Counted from the first letter of the stretch, positions 22,431 to 34,950 are shown. The stretch is DNA of 64,000 nucleotides from Chimonanthus salicifolius (GCA_013350335.1 CM023539.1:28513043-28577042), one strand, 5' to 3'. The notes: generated from the sequence alone by a model not told the origin. Program-made: numbers and translations.

Positions 22431-25400
22431 AATTAGCTTATTTTAGGCAGGCATTGGGTTGAAAAATTTAGGCATATTTTAATTGACATTCGAATGAGAT
22501 TAGGTAGCTTTAGATTTCTATATTGGCCGCACAGCTCACACTGATGTTACTTACCATGAGGACCAACAAAAACTGGTCCCCAGTGCTGTTGTCCAATGAT
22601 CTGGATCGTCCATCTAATTATATCTGGATTTGATATGAATTGATCTGATTATCGTCTGGCTTGGATCAAATTTGGTATCTGTTTGTGAATCTTATCCATT
22701 TAAATCAACTGATTATTGATTCGAGAGTTATGATCCTCTCATTAATCCTGTTTTACTGTTCTCCTTTTGCCCTACCATTCAGTAGCAAGTCAAAATAGGA
22801 GGGCCACTCATGAGGGATTTTAACGTGGCCACCCTCTCTCTGGAGCTGACATAAGCCCCATTTAATGCTTCATTAAATTATCTTAATTAAATTAATTAAG
22901 TCACAGTTTTAAAAATTATATAATTTTGAAAAATAATTTATAGTGATTGAACTTTTAAGAGCGTCAAAAGTATAAATTTATTTTTAAATATAACAATGTA
23001 TTATACAATTAGGATCTCATAATAACATCACAGTTCATGAAAACATGACTTGCACGTAATGTAAGTCTGCAAGAAGTCCATTTAAAAAAAAAATTATTTT
23101 AATTCTTAACTGTAGATAATGTAATTTAAAAAATAAAAATAATCAAAATTTAAATTGAAAGAAAATCTAAAAGACAGATCTTTTGGAATTTTTGGTAAAC
23201 GTTGTGAGATTTGACTTGATGAGAATATGGGACCAAATTCATTATTTGAAGCAAAGAAAATGTATTATTGCTTTAAAAAAAATACAATGAGAGCCTCTTC
23301 AAAAAAAAAAAATTAAATAACATAACATAAAAATATCAAATAATTAGATATTAACCATCGAGAGTATACTGAGTATTTAATTGTGAGAGTGTGGTCTGTC
23401 TCTCTTTTATGTATTTATTAAAAGTAAGGGATTAATGATAAAGAGTAATAAAAAAATCTGGATGACTCATCTCAATTTAAGTCGACTGAATATTAACTTG
23501 TCAAAGTGAATCCTTTTGGGCAAACTGAAAATTAATATAAATTATTTAATTGGCTAAGGTGTGATGTTGAGTATTTAAAATTTTAATTTTTTTTTTTTGA
23601 CAATATGGTTATTCTAACTCTATATTCAAGATGAAATTAATCTCACGGATACATGAAACCCTCTGCAAACCTCGTATATCATGTAAACTCGGAAGAAATT
23701 ATATCTAAAACCTCTAATATAATCTTAGAAGCTTAAATTTCAAGCTTTGTCACTGATAAAACAACAGTTTTTTTCCCACAAGAAGAATGTTTTATTTGTA
23801 ACATACCTCATTAAAGAAAGACATTATATTTTAAAATAAAAGCTTTCCTTCTAAATATGCTGTGATAATTTTTTGCAGCAAACTTGAATTTATTGTTGAT
23901 GTAATCCTGGTCCTAAATCAAAATGGGACAATGGTAGAAGTTGGCGCATCAATAATAAGGCTTTTTTGTAGATTGTGATTTGTCTCTTTTATATATATAT
24001 ATATAGTTGTTTAGTAGTTACGTTATTTTCTCTTTAGAGAGGAACATTTTTATATTTTTTCTATTTTACTATTTTATTTAAGAAAAGATAAATATATACT
24101 ATTTAAAATATAAGAACATATGTAGATCTTTTGTGAGAAAAAGTGTATTACATATGGTTTTGATTCTCACTGGGCTATAATAGCTTTTATATCCTCATTT
24201 TATAACTCGAACTTAAATAAATATCTTGAAATACATTAATTTTGTTTAAAATAATTGTAAGATTTTTAGCTCAAACTTTTTAATAAATTAGATATGAAAT
24301 CACTTTTTCTAAATCCAAAAGACTTGTTCTCCTCTATACAACTAAGAATATGTTGTCCTCTATATTCTCCATTCCACGATTAGATCAATGGTTAAAAGAT
24401 TTTAACCTAATCTCCACTCTAAATCCGTGCTTTTCACACATTCAAAGCCATTTCCTTTTGCACTTGTAAGAATAACTCCATTTTAAGAATGTGAATCATC
24501 TTCTTCACTTAAACAATGCATTTACCATCTTACAATTGAATCAATGGTTAAAATAAATTAACTGAAAAATCTCCCAGACGTTTCTTTCGTTTGTAAAATT
24601 GTAATTGAAGGAAATATAGGATTTTTTAAAATAGATAAATTCCAAAAAAAAAATTACTTTATATATCAATTTTTACTTTAATAAATTATATATGCAATTC
24701 CCTTCGAACATATTTTGAAGGAATCTAATATTTCTGAACTCGTAAAGAATTTCAACCATAACAGTCAATAAGTTTAAAAATTATATTGTTCAATTAATCA
24801 TAGAAAACAGGTCCCATGTGTGTAAACATTAGTTTCAATTACAAAAGAATCAAATTGTATATTTTAAAAATTAGGTGAAATAAGTTAAAAAAATGATTGA
24901 ATAGGACAAAATTGATGTCAAAATAGTTGTAATAGATTGAATATGTGCATACTTATATTTCAATAGATCAGAAAGAATTGAACCCAAGACCTCTAGTCAT
25001 ATATTATAAACTTAGACCAATTAAACTTTACTTGGGTATTAAACTTCACATTCTCTAATAACATATTTAGAGAGGATATAATAACAGTTAGGTGAAGCTT
25101 CATTTTTCACCGTTCATGTTACGTTTGTGATGTTAACTTTTGACTTGTGGCCTGTGAATACAAGATTGCAAATCCTCAAGTAATCAATTAAGCAAAAGAT
25201 TAAAAAATCAAAAGAAGGGACCTAAAATTTCGCATGCTCTCTCTTCATTTGATTGCATGCGCACTGGATTATTCAAACTAAAGCATATAAAAGTAAAGAA
25301 GATGTTCCTTTCCACACTGGTGTGTACAATGAGATAATAATGAGTTTTTCAAAAAGGGTTTTGTTTGAGTATAAATCACAACAAAAATTATTCTAATTTG

Positions 25401-26455
25401 ATCAATTAATTCATATTTTTAGGAGTTACAAAGTTTAAAAATTAAAAAATAACTTAAAGTTAATTAAAATTAAAAAGATTTTAAAAAATGTGGTTTGATT
25501 AATACAATTAAAGTGATTTTGATGAACACATATTAAAAAAAAAATTCTTAACAAATTCATTGTCATTACATTTGATGCACGGGAGAATATTGTGCAACAT
25601 AAGTTTGTTGGTGATCATTATACTAAGAGTTGATAACCAAACGACTATTTATGCATCAGAAATCTATTTTAAATTCTTTTTAAAAGAAAAAAGTAAGAAA
25701 GGATGATCACTTCAACACTGGTGTGAGTATTATTATTATATGCTTGATACTTTTCTAAAAACATTTTGATTTGATCAATCAAATCACATTTTTGAAGGCC
25801 ATAAGTTTATAGATTTTAAAACAATATGAAAATAATTTAATTGACTAAATTTTAAAAAGTTAAAAGAAATATGACTTGACTAATTTAACCTAAGTGGTTT
25901 TTGATGAACTATAGTAAAAGCATTCCCATTAGGTCTATCACTAGTATGCTCTATGCCAAAGTGGACAGAATAATCAATGAGAAGATGATCACGTTACTTG
26001 TAAAAAAAGTTCTTTTCCTCAAAAGGCTCCTATGGATTTATTTGGAAAAAATTCTATACTTTCTATATTCTTAAAAAGTCCTTGCTTTTTTTTTAAAAAA
26101 ATCTGAAAGAAGCCCCTTAATTTTATTGACTTGTATGAAAACTATTTGTGTTTATAAACTATTTTAGTCAACTTACTCTCTTAAGTAGTATTGGCCTAAA
26201 GATGGACTCCACAGTAGACATCTAAGAATGTCAGAATTAAACATTAACAAATTATTAGTAATAATGTTCAATTAGCACTTTTAAGATTTTAATCAATCTT
26301 AGAAGCTTTTTAAAAGTATAAAATACAAAGAGACTTCCGTCATAAGAGCCATATAAGGGACGACAATTTGTACGTATTCTCATGGTCGTAGATAATCCCA
26401 CTTCCTCCTAATATCCTATAGAATACAACCGATGCTTCCAAGATAGAAAAAACCA
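22431..26455. other. AT-rich intergenic DNA upstream of the hydrolase gene
   Basis: No domain-bearing frame, RNA gene or bounded transposon was recognised. It contains many poly-A/T tracts and a (TA)n run at about 23,988-24,005. The proximal few hundred bases up to about 22,860 are less AT-rich and could hold promoter elements of the hydrolase gene. Confidence 0.6.
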
Positions 26456-26459
26456 ATGT

Positions 26460-26940
26460 TATCAGAACTGGACCGTCTAACGAACCATCTTCGAAGATGT
26501 TAGGCTTCAACTGGGTTTGACTGCGGTCAAAGCCAGTAAAAGCCGGTCAAGTATTAAAATAATATAAATATTATATATAATATTAAGTAAGACATATTTT
26601 ACCAATAACATTAATATAATATTAAAAATAACATTCAAACTCTGAGTAATATACCAAAACGGTGAAATATATGGAATAGAAATAGTAATAAACATTTATA
26701 TTTCAGATATACACATTTTTTAAGGGAAAAATTAAAAAATAAAATAAAAAAAATTTCAAATTTCTGAATCGAGGTTCGCGGTTTTTGTGTCAAAATTACA
26801 TAAAACCGCGGGTCTGACAGGTTTTATGCGACTTTGACCCCAAAGCCGGTTTTTGAGATGGACTGAACCGCAGATCCCACGGTCGCGGATGAACTGCTAG
26901 TTCGACTGCGGTGCGGTCCGGTTCTGATAAAACTGGAAAA
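26460..26940. mobile_element. MITE-like element with TTATCAGAACTGGACCG ends
   Basis: The left end TTATCAGAACTGGACCG and the right end CGGTCCGGTTCTGATAA are near-perfect inverted repeats about 480 bp apart. The AT-rich interior carries CCGCGG and CGGTCGCGG words. A truncated relative lies at 45,300-45,430. It has no coding capacity. The short frames at 26,796-27,123 only read through its GC-rich end. Confidence 0.6.
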
Positions 26941-28394
26941 AACAATAGCAACAACAACGACCGTGAAAGACATGGAAGCCAAAGAGTTGGTACCTTCAAT
27001 GCAGTAAAAATCAGCAGATATATATTGGTTTAGGTCGGTCCAGCGACTGCTGATACACACAGATAAGCTGGGTATTAGCCATACCATTCTATAGTTTTTA
27101 TAATATGGGCATCTCCACCCCATATTGAAAGTGAGACTAATCCTACGAGCATGAATAAGTCAATAAGGAGTAACTCCATGAAGAGTGGACCAAAATAGTT
27201 TGAGCATGACTCGAACTCAAAACCTCCTTTCATAAGCAGAGCTAATAGTTTTTTTTGTTAGGGTATTTGTGTGTTTTTTTACTATTCTAACATTTTTATG
27301 AAATTTAAAAATTTTATGAAAATTTTATAAAGTGTAATAAAAGATACATATCACTATGAGATACTAAAGAACATAAATTTTATATTAGATGTTTCTTAAT
27401 ATTGATGTCTTATTTTATGCAATTTTTAAACATTTTTCAAATTTTTAAGATATATTTTATTCATATCAATATTTTCACTCTTAAAGGTCTAGTTCAAACT
27501 AAATTTTCTATTTTTTTTATTTTTCATATTTCTCTGTATTTTTTAAAATTTAAATTAGCAGTGCAAATCAAATTTTAAATCCTTGTTGCTTGGTACCTCT
27601 TAACGCGACCCATAATGTGATAATTTCAAGATTTGGTGGATTACAGGCGTTGGACTCGACAGATTTGGCGGTACTCTCATCTAACGTTACCCACCTTATA
27701 TTCTTCCATTTTTCACTTTATCTCGAGCAATCTAATGCACTGATGTGTTGATCGAATGCTAAGGCATCGACTGATACACAACGTATCAAATTGGCCGAAA
27801 ATGAAGAGCCGATACACTTCCGATACAGGCTAATTTTTTTTAATCAAATCAATTTTAGGTTATTTTCTTATTATTTTAACCAATATTTTTTAATCTAAAA
27901 TGTTTATAAGTAAGTTATTCAATTTTATATTTATTTTGAGTTATTTTCATCATCTTTCACCATTTTGAATTATTTTCATTAATTGTTTTGAATTTCAGCT
28001 CTAAGATAGTCTCAAAATTCAAGTTTTTTGTTTTAAATTAATTTAATGAGATAATATTCAGTGGTTATTGAATTGCATAAACATGTGTTAATGTCATTCA
28101 CATAGTTTTTAGAGTGTATATATTATTTTTTAATATTTTTTCTAAAAGTTTAACAAAAGTTGGGATTTTTAAGATATGTTGAAGTTTCTTGTCGAAAAAA
28201 CTAAATTAAATGATATACAAATATTTTTACAATTAAATGAAGAGCCCTACATGTGATTGATAAAGCTTTTAAAGTCTTTGTCTAACTTTTTAAATATTTC
28301 GACGTTTTCACGAAACTCAAAAATTTTACAATAAAAAAATTATGAATTGTAATATAAGATATATGACAATAGAGGATACTTGACAACATGAAGT
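26941..28394. other. AT-rich intergenic DNA with ATCGG-word scraps
   Basis: Nothing coding was recognised. A patch at 27,755-27,835 (GCATCGACTGATACACAACG, then GGCCGAAAAT and GAGCCGATACACTTCCGATA) resembles the right end of the hAT region near 54,070-54,130. The rest is AT-rich without clear structure. Confidence 0.5.
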
Positions 28395-28500
28395 TTGAAC
28401 CCCTATAACTTAACATTGGTATGTCCTAAGAGTAGTGGGCTCATCTGTAGGGGTTTTTCATTGGTATCCCATGGTTTCCCACACGTAAATTAAAAAAATA
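28395..28500 (+). mobile_element. SINE copy 3 (3' part only)
   Basis: ATGTCCTAAGAGTAGTGGG, CTCATCTGTAGGGGTTTTTC, TATCCCATGGTTTCCCACAC and GTAAATTAAAAAAA match the body and tail of the SINE at 8,752. The box A and B region is not recognisable. Confidence 0.58.
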
Positions 28501-29194
28501 TATATTTTTTTCATATTGATTTCCTTTCTATAAAATTTTTAGGCATTTTCTAAAGTTTTAGGTCATTTTCAAAATTTTAGGACGTGTCGATATTTCGATT
28601 TTCAATGGCCTAAAACTCCACAAAAATGACCGTTACTTTTTTTTTAAAAAAATATATTCACTTTAGGTTTTCCATTCTTTCCTATTTTTCTATATTTTTC
28701 GAAGGAGAAAATAAAAAGAAGAAGAGAGAATGCGTTTCGACTATTATCACTGATATGCATTGTCGAGACGTGTTTTGTACCCCTACTTAGGACTGCTCAG
28801 TATGAAGCAATTTTATAACATTAGCATATGTCTATATTTACCGTTTATTTTCATTCATCCTTTTAGTTATGAAAAATAAGAAACATAGAAAATTAGATCC
28901 TTCTTTTTTCTATAGTCTGATGACTCTATATCAAAATTATAAGAAATGTAACATTTTCCTCAATTAGAATAATTTATTTTTCATATAAAAGTACAAAAAA
29001 AATCTTGTATAAAATAAAGATATTTTTCTCTTTGACCGTATATCATTGTTAGAATTTAAACCATGCATTACTTTTATTACAAAATTTTCATATTCTATTT
29101 GAATCTTATTTATCCTCTAAATATTAAGCATTTTAAAAATTAAAATTTATAAAATAAAATAGTTCTAATTTGAAAGATGAGAACTTTGTAGAAG

Positions 29195-29440
29195 TTCTGC
29201 TTGCAACTACAAATTCGCTGAAAAGGCAAACTAGCTGCACTGTCCCTACGTGAGAACCTTATATATCCGGCGAGAGTAGGCGAGAAAGATGGTGACGTCA
29301 GGATGAGCTGTGCACCTGTGAAGGCTAGCGGGCCAACGCGAAGATCGAGTCCTGATTGGAAGGCGGCATTGTCTGGAGCAGTTGACGTACAGTGACTACG
29401 GTCCAACGTCTTTCATTTTGTTTGAAGAGGTAAAGCCTGG
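29195..29440. other. GC-richer island with a TGACGTCA palindrome
   Basis: About 250 bp of markedly higher GC content lies in AT-rich surroundings. It has TTATATATCCGG near 29,260 and TGACGTCA at 29,293-29,300, a classical plant bZIP site. The 88-codon minus-strand frame through it matches no family I know. It could be a leftover promoter or exon of a lost gene or element. Confidence 0.35.
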
Positions 29441-29707
29441 CCACAAAAGTCAAGCATTTCGTCAACGAATTTGACTAATATAATTAGAGGAATCGTTTTT
29501 AGACCCCAACTAACAATGAGGAGGGTTTGAAGGTCACGATCAATGACGGATTCCTTTATAATATTATTATAATCGTATTGAATATCAAATTATTTATGAA
29601 AAAATTGGAATTAAATAAGATTTAACCAAGTTCAGTTAAACTCATGTCAAACCCATGATTAATAATATAATATTAAATATTCATTAAAAATATTTTCATT
29701 ATAAAAT

Positions 29708-29802
29708 ATTCCTGTTTTCACAAACACAATTATAAATATAAAAAACGAATAATCCAACGTACATGTTCCAATATCATTCCAAGAAAAGGATTTCATAATC
29801 TA
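29708..29802 (+). repeat. Outer direct repeat, left of the MULE
   Basis: AATATTCCTGTTTTCACAAA, CACAATTATAAATA and CATGTTCCAATATCATTCC recur in the same orientation at 44,636-44,730. Both copies lie about 170-260 bp outside the MULE ends. Confidence 0.6.
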
Positions 29803-29962
29803 TAATCTCACAATCTAATCCAACACTCCAATATCCATCATACAATAATACTATCAAAATAAGAAGTTTCATGAGAAATATAATAATATAAATCTGGGAC
29901 TTATATGATAATATAACTTGTATAATAATATAACTTACTATAAGTCCCAACCACTTATATAA

Positions 29963-29970
29963 TAATATAA
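29963..29970. repeat. MULE target-site duplication, left (TAATATAA)
   Basis: TAATATAA directly abuts the GGCCGCCC terminus and is repeated exactly at 44,394-44,401 after the opposite GGGCGGCC terminus. MULEs usually make 8-10 bp duplications. Confidence 0.85.
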
Positions 29971-30436
29971 GGCCGCCCATATAGATACCCCCAAAATCTA
30001 CCAGCAGACACCGCGTTTCGAATTCGTAATAGAAATTACGTTTCTGCCCTTTTGCGTGGAATCGACCGAACGAACATGCAGTTCATTTTCGCTTCGATCG
30101 ATCGATCTTAAGGGTATAGAATCGTGCGATTGAATAGACAGTTCATTTCAACTTTTTCCGATTGATTCTAACAACGCATTCTTTTGACAATCGACCTCTC
30201 GTTTGAAGATCGATCGCACGATCTATTATATTCAATCGATTGATTGAATACCAGTGTAAGATCAATTGCACGTTCTCAGAGAATCGTGCGATCAATTTTA
30301 ACTGAATGGTCGACATTTTGACAGTCAACCTCTCGTTTGAAGATCGATCACATGATCTATTATATTCAATCGATCGATTAATACCAGTGTAAGATCGATC
30401 GCACGATCACAGAAATCGTGCGATCGATCTTACACT
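29971..30436 (+). repeat. Left MULE terminal inverted repeat
   Basis: It begins GGCCGCCCATATAGATACCC and aligns along its length with the complement of 43,874-44,393. Inside it a module (CCTCTCGTTTGAAGATCGAT ... ATTCAATCGATYGATT ... CCAGTGTAAGATC) occurs twice with a 132-bp period. Its inner edge is a perfect inverted repeat with 22-bp arms (30,386-30,407 and 30,415-30,436) around a 7-base loop. The words ATCGATCGCACGAT and ATCGTGCGATCGAT recur throughout. Confidence 0.88.
30386..30436. other. Long perfect hairpin at the inner edge of the left TIR
   Basis: Arms of 22 bp, centred on GATCGATCGCACGAT and its complement, flank the loop CACAGAA. The right TIR has the equivalent at 43,876-43,920 with one mismatch. 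As DNA it could extrude a cruciform, and as RNA it would fold into a stable hairpin. It could serve as a transposase-binding array; that function is inferred. Confidence 0.8.
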
Positions 30437-30703
30437 TATATATAATCGAACGAAGGAAATTTTTTCCCATTTCGTTCATTCGTGCGATTGAAAGACCGAA
30501 AACCCTAAAACCCTTTCTTTTCTCTTCTCCAAATCGTTTGATCTACCATTTCCTTTTCTCCAAATCAAGCGCATGATTGTTACATTCGTTTGATCTTGCC
30601 CTCTCCCCTCTTCCACCTTCGATCGCACGAATCGATTTCAAACCCTTATCTTTACCCTTCATTCTCCTCCAAACCGATTCTCCTTTACACCTCCTTCTTT
30701 CAC
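30437..30703 (+). promoter_or_regulatory. Probable leader/promoter of the MULE second gene
   Basis: Between the left TIR and the first ATG at 30,704 lies TTATATATAATC (about 30,436-30,447, TATA-like). It is followed by CT-rich leader sequence (ACCCTAAAACCCTTTCTTTTC, TTCTCTTCTCC). This is a plausible Pol II promoter and 5' UTR for the plus-strand gene. No transcript evidence is available. Confidence 0.4.
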
Positions 30704-31918
30704 ATGGCATCCCAAAGGTCTACACCGAGAGGGAAGAAAGTGAAAACCGTGGCTACATCGAGAAGGAAGAGACTGAGAGTGGTGGCGATACCGACGAGGA
30801 TAGAGGCGTTCGACCCCAACCATTTCACCTCTTTGGAAGCGACAACATTGTACAAAGAGGATTTATACTCTCGATCCTACATTTTTGGTAAAATCATTGA
30901 CTTACCTTTTTTCCACCCCTTTGAATAAAAATTCATGAGTATATTGAGAAACTTGGTTGGGGCGACTTCTTCGCAATAAAAGAGGATTTTTATCCTAAAT
31001 TAGTGAAGGAATTTGATGCGAACATGTCTGAAGATAGGGCAGACATTCCATAAAATCCAAAGATAGAGGGACCAAAATTGAGATTTCAACTTCGGCACTG
31101 GAGAAAATGTTTAAGCTTCCCAGTGCTACTATTGTGAAGTATGAAACAAATTCATGGCCTACCGATATTGTTGGATTCGTTCCCTTGGATACCACGAAGC
31201 AAATATGTGGGCGGAGTGATATTGTCAAACCAGATAAGCCCTCACTGATGGATCTAACCCTTGAAGTCCGAATTGTTTATTACATTATTACGAAGAATAT
31301 TTTACCTACAAAAGGGCATAGTAACCAAGTGGCCTATTTTGATAGTTTCCTCATCTGGTGCATTATGAATGGAAAGTAAATTGACATCTCCTTCATCATC
31401 ATAAAACACATGGTAGCTTGCCGTAAGACGAGAAAATGTAGTATTTCACATGGTTTATTTCTGTCTTATTTGTTTCGACAAAGAGAATCACCCTTCCCCC
31501 TGAAGACAAAATAACTTTGAAAAAGATCGATACACTGGATGCGTCTACTTTGGGAAAGATGGGTTCAAACTCGACAATGCATGCTGGATTCCCAAAGTAG
31601 AACATACTCGTGAGGTTGAGGCACCTGAAGTTAAGGGCGATGCAACGAAGGTGGGGCAGAGGCACCTGAAGTTGGGGATGAGGCACCTCAAGAACCTGAC
31701 TCCTCTGCAAACTGATACTAGAGTCAGTACTATGCTTATTCTTGACAGCATTGAAAAACTGAATGAATGAAAAAATTGATATGAAATTTGCTGAGATGGA
31801 AGGAAGGCTTGATAAAAAATTTGCTAAGATGAAAGGAAGGCTGAATGAAAAAATTGATCAGAAATATGCTGAGTTGGAAGAAATGGTTGAATAATTTGCA
31901 GAATCAAGTGGTAGATAC
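30704..31918 (+). pseudogene. MULE second gene, 5' part: plant transposon-associated protein, broken
   Basis: From ATG 30,704 the frame reads a basic N-terminus (MASQRSTPRGKKVK, SRRKRLRV), then EAFDPNHFTSLEATTLYKED to about 30,928. After a frameshift come EKLGWGDFFAIKEDFYPKLV and EFDANMSEDRADIP, a stop, then LPTDIVGF-type sequence, LTLEVRIVYYIITKNILPT and IIKHMVACRKTRKCSISHGL. This order (GW-x-F, EFYANM-like, LIPT-like, then a start-of-helix basic block) is how I remember the 'putative plant transposon protein' domain (Pfam PF20167-like). The C-terminal side has three repeats of a K-x-D-x-K-F-A-E-M-like heptad-rich unit (31,775-31,890), probably a coiled coil. A gypsy insertion interrupts the gene at 31,919. 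The natural function of this family is not known to me. Confidence 0.66.
31914..31918. repeat. Gypsy target-site duplication, left (GATAC)
   Basis: GATAC abuts the LTR start TGTAACAACC. The right-hand partner at 40,242-40,246 is GATGC, four of five bases alike, so one has mutated since insertion. Confidence 0.75.
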
Positions 31919-34900
31919 TGTAACAACCCATCCCTCTACGACTACGTTAAACTGATATAAAGTCCCAAAACCAATCTGTTACTATGTCAAGGGTATTTTT
32001 TTTTTTTTAAAAGGGAGACACTGCTCTAGCAATTCAAGGTAACCACGGGCAACCCACAGTTAAACCAATAACTAATAGTACTAATAAACTATTAATCATA
32101 ATTGGGAACAATAGCTTCATTCCATTATTACATTCATTCAACTCAAAGAAAAGTACGCATATTTGAAATATATTAGAAAGTCCTCAATTGCAAAATGGAA
32201 CCATAACAAAGTACAAAGCTGTGACTCCATGCCCAACGTTCGACTGGAAGTCTCGCCGACCATTCCTTTAAGAAGTACCTGTGAGGCAAGGGTGAGCTCT
32301 ACATGCCCAGTGAGGGTAACACATGCATCACATGTCATCAAGCATACACTGCATATAATCATATGGACACATCAATGTCTAGGATGTATACATGCACGAT
32401 CATACAAACGTGTGCCTTACCCCTTAGCAAACTGGGCCTACGTCTACCGGGCCTCCAGCACATCCTCTAACAAACCCAATACAACTCTAAGGCAACTCCC
32501 TTATATGCCCAACCACTTCGGTCCACCCATCCACAGGTACACAGACTAACATCAATCAGATCAGGGTTTCTAGGCCCTCAACTAGTCCTATGACCCTCAC
32601 AAGACAACCCGTACACATACCACAACTAACCCATAAGCCGAGCTCACTGGAGTCCCAAACAGATTATCAAACGGAGGTAACTACCGCACTAGTCCTCAAT
32701 AGACTGCTAATGAGAGTCAAATGTGGTCTCCTCAATTGAGTACCAGACTCCGAGTAGTCACACCTGTGACCTCGGACCCCGCTCGTCAGGTCTCCACACA
32801 ACTGGCATAAACGGCCCTCACGGAATTCTATTGGTCTTCTACCGAGTCAGCCAGCCGAATTCACTCGTTACGCACCCATAAATTTCCAGTGAGTCAACAC
32901 CCAGAACACAAGTCTCGACAATGAACTCCAAAGTCATAACCACGAGTAAACACACTACCACAAATTATCCACACTGTAAATGTGTCTTAGTCCGAAACAT
33001 TGTACCATATCACACTAGAGGTTGTCCTCACCATATAAGTATCCTAACCTGAAATATCATACCTCAGACTGTACCCACTCTGAAGGTGTCATAGCCTTAG
33101 ATACCATACCTCAGACTATACCCACCCTGCAGGTGTCACAGCCTGGAACATCTCATCATATCACACTTCAAGCTGTCTCCACCCTAAAATTGTCCTAGCC
33201 TAGAACACCATACCTCTGATTGTACCCACTTTGCAAGTGTCATAGCCTCGGATATCATACCTCAGATTGTACCCACCCTCTAGGTGTCATAGCCTAGAAC
33301 ATCTCATTACATCACACCGCAGGCTGTCCCCACCCCACAGGTGTCCTAGCCTAGAACACCATACATCAGATAGTACCCACTCTACAGGTGTCATAGCCTT
33401 GGATACCATACCTCAGACTGTACTCACCCTACAGGTGTTATAGCCTGGAACATCTCATCACATCACACCGTAGACTGTCTCCACCCTACAGGTGTCCTAA
33501 CTTGAAACACCATACCTCATACTGTATCCACTCTGTAAGTGTCATAACTTTGGATACCATACCTCAGACTGTACCCACCCTGCAAGTGTCACAGCTTGGA
33601 CTATCATACCTCAGACTATACCACCGTAGAGGTGTCATAGCTTGGAACATCACACCGCATCATCCCTCAACCAATGAGCGGGTGAGCACATCCTTAGCCT
33701 ACTCGGTCATCCGGGAATCACAAACCATACCAGCGGAAGCTGCACCTCACCGCATCATCCCTTGACCGATGAGCAGGCGAGCACCTCCTTAGCCTACTCG
33801 GTCATTCAGGGATCATCCTCGTCCATCACGCACTCAGGTACCGTGTCTGTAATGACCTCCAAGTCTACCTTGGGTGAATCAACACTCAACCAAGGGACTT
33901 CCCTTAGGTCATCAAGGTTGCCACAACGCTTGTCCCGACTGAGATTCTAGGGTAGCTCGCCCTCTAAGCCAGACAACGCTCTCCCACAGGTGCATCAAAA
34001 AGCCACAAAGGGTAGACTGACCCACACTATGAAGTACATCTACCCACGATCCACCACCGATTAATCCATAGCTCAACCATGCTTCCATTGCGTGGCTTCA
34101 CACAACCTTCAAACTCCAAATACCTAATAGGCTAGGGGGGAGTCTCTAGATCATGGTGTACCTTAGTTCTTATGCCCCACTGGCATCCCACAATTACTAG
34201 CTACAAGCATGCACGGTTGTTTATAAGCATGTTACCAAAACGGTAATAATGAGTCATAATTAAGTATGTGCATAGCTATCTTTAGTAGACCAACATATTG
34301 GCACTCGAACATGTTATCAACCAATCATCATTAAACAATAAAATGTGGTTATACAAAATAATATCACATTCATTCATCGAGTGTATACATCTCTAACTAC
34401 CACATACTAGCATGTAACATCCAAACACGTTATCAATCAAAACATGTTCTATACAAGCATTGTAGGCAATATCACCTACTATCTACTGCATGTGATCCTC
34501 AACATGTTGATTAACTATCAATTGCAACCATCGCAGGTTATCATACCTTTCAACCAATCATGTTATCAAGCCATCAAGCCATCACGAGATCAAATAAACA
34601 ACTCATACATGCTCCAATGAGGTAAGGGTATGAATACACTCGGATGGGATCCCTGCCACATAATAATATCAACAACTCATTGCCGACTAGCTCATAATAC
34701 CAAGGAATCCTATTCTCCGCATTCTGTACCTAAACATTTGATAGAGAAATAGTATGCGTAAGTGCATGCTAAAATCGGTGGTGAATCCCCTCACCTGTGT
34801 GCATGATGCTAAAATCCAAAGTGAGAAAACGGGTCCGCTGGGTTGTAAGAAGCTCCAACTGTTTAAAAAGGGGATACAAGGATAAGTAAATGGGTTAAAA

Positions 34901-34927
34901 CGACCAAAATAAATATGGATTGTTACA
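31919..34927 (-). repeat. 3' LTR of the nested gypsy element (3,009 bp)
   Basis: It starts TGTAACAACCC and ends GGATTGTTACA on the plus strand. It is alignable with the other LTR throughout, with frequent substitutions and indels; the first 75 bases already differ at about a dozen positions, so the insertion is not recent. It contains a tandem array at about 32,970-33,660. Confidence 0.9.
32970..33660. repeat. ~43-46 bp tandem array in the 3' LTR
   Basis: About fifteen units resemble CCATACCTCAGACTGTACCC, then ACCCTGCAGGTGTCATAGCC. They alternate with a sister unit reading CTCATCACATCACACCGCAG, then GCTGTCCCCACC. The same array occurs in the partner LTR at about 38,500-39,000 with fewer units. 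Confidence 0.85.
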
Positions 34928-34950
34928 ACACTACCCCTTTAAAGAATTTC
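34928..34950 (-). promoter_or_regulatory. Polypurine tract and polyprotein end of the nested gypsy
   Basis: On the minus strand AATTTCGAGGACGAAATTC (reading NFEDEI) is followed by TTTAAAGGGGTAGTGT and then the LTR start TGTAACAATCC. This is the plus-strand priming site of the element. Confidence 0.75.

Noticed and set aside
26796..27123. Minus-strand frames of 67 and 99 codons
   Set aside because: They read through the GC-rich end of the MITE-like element and resemble nothing.
29140..29406. 88-codon minus-strand frame as a gene
   Set aside because: It crosses the GC island only by chance of composition; no homology is recognised and it has no supporting splice context.
32970..33660. CRISPR-like array
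   Set aside because: Units are adjacent and diverged, without unique spacers, and lie in a plant LTR, so this is a tandem repeat.
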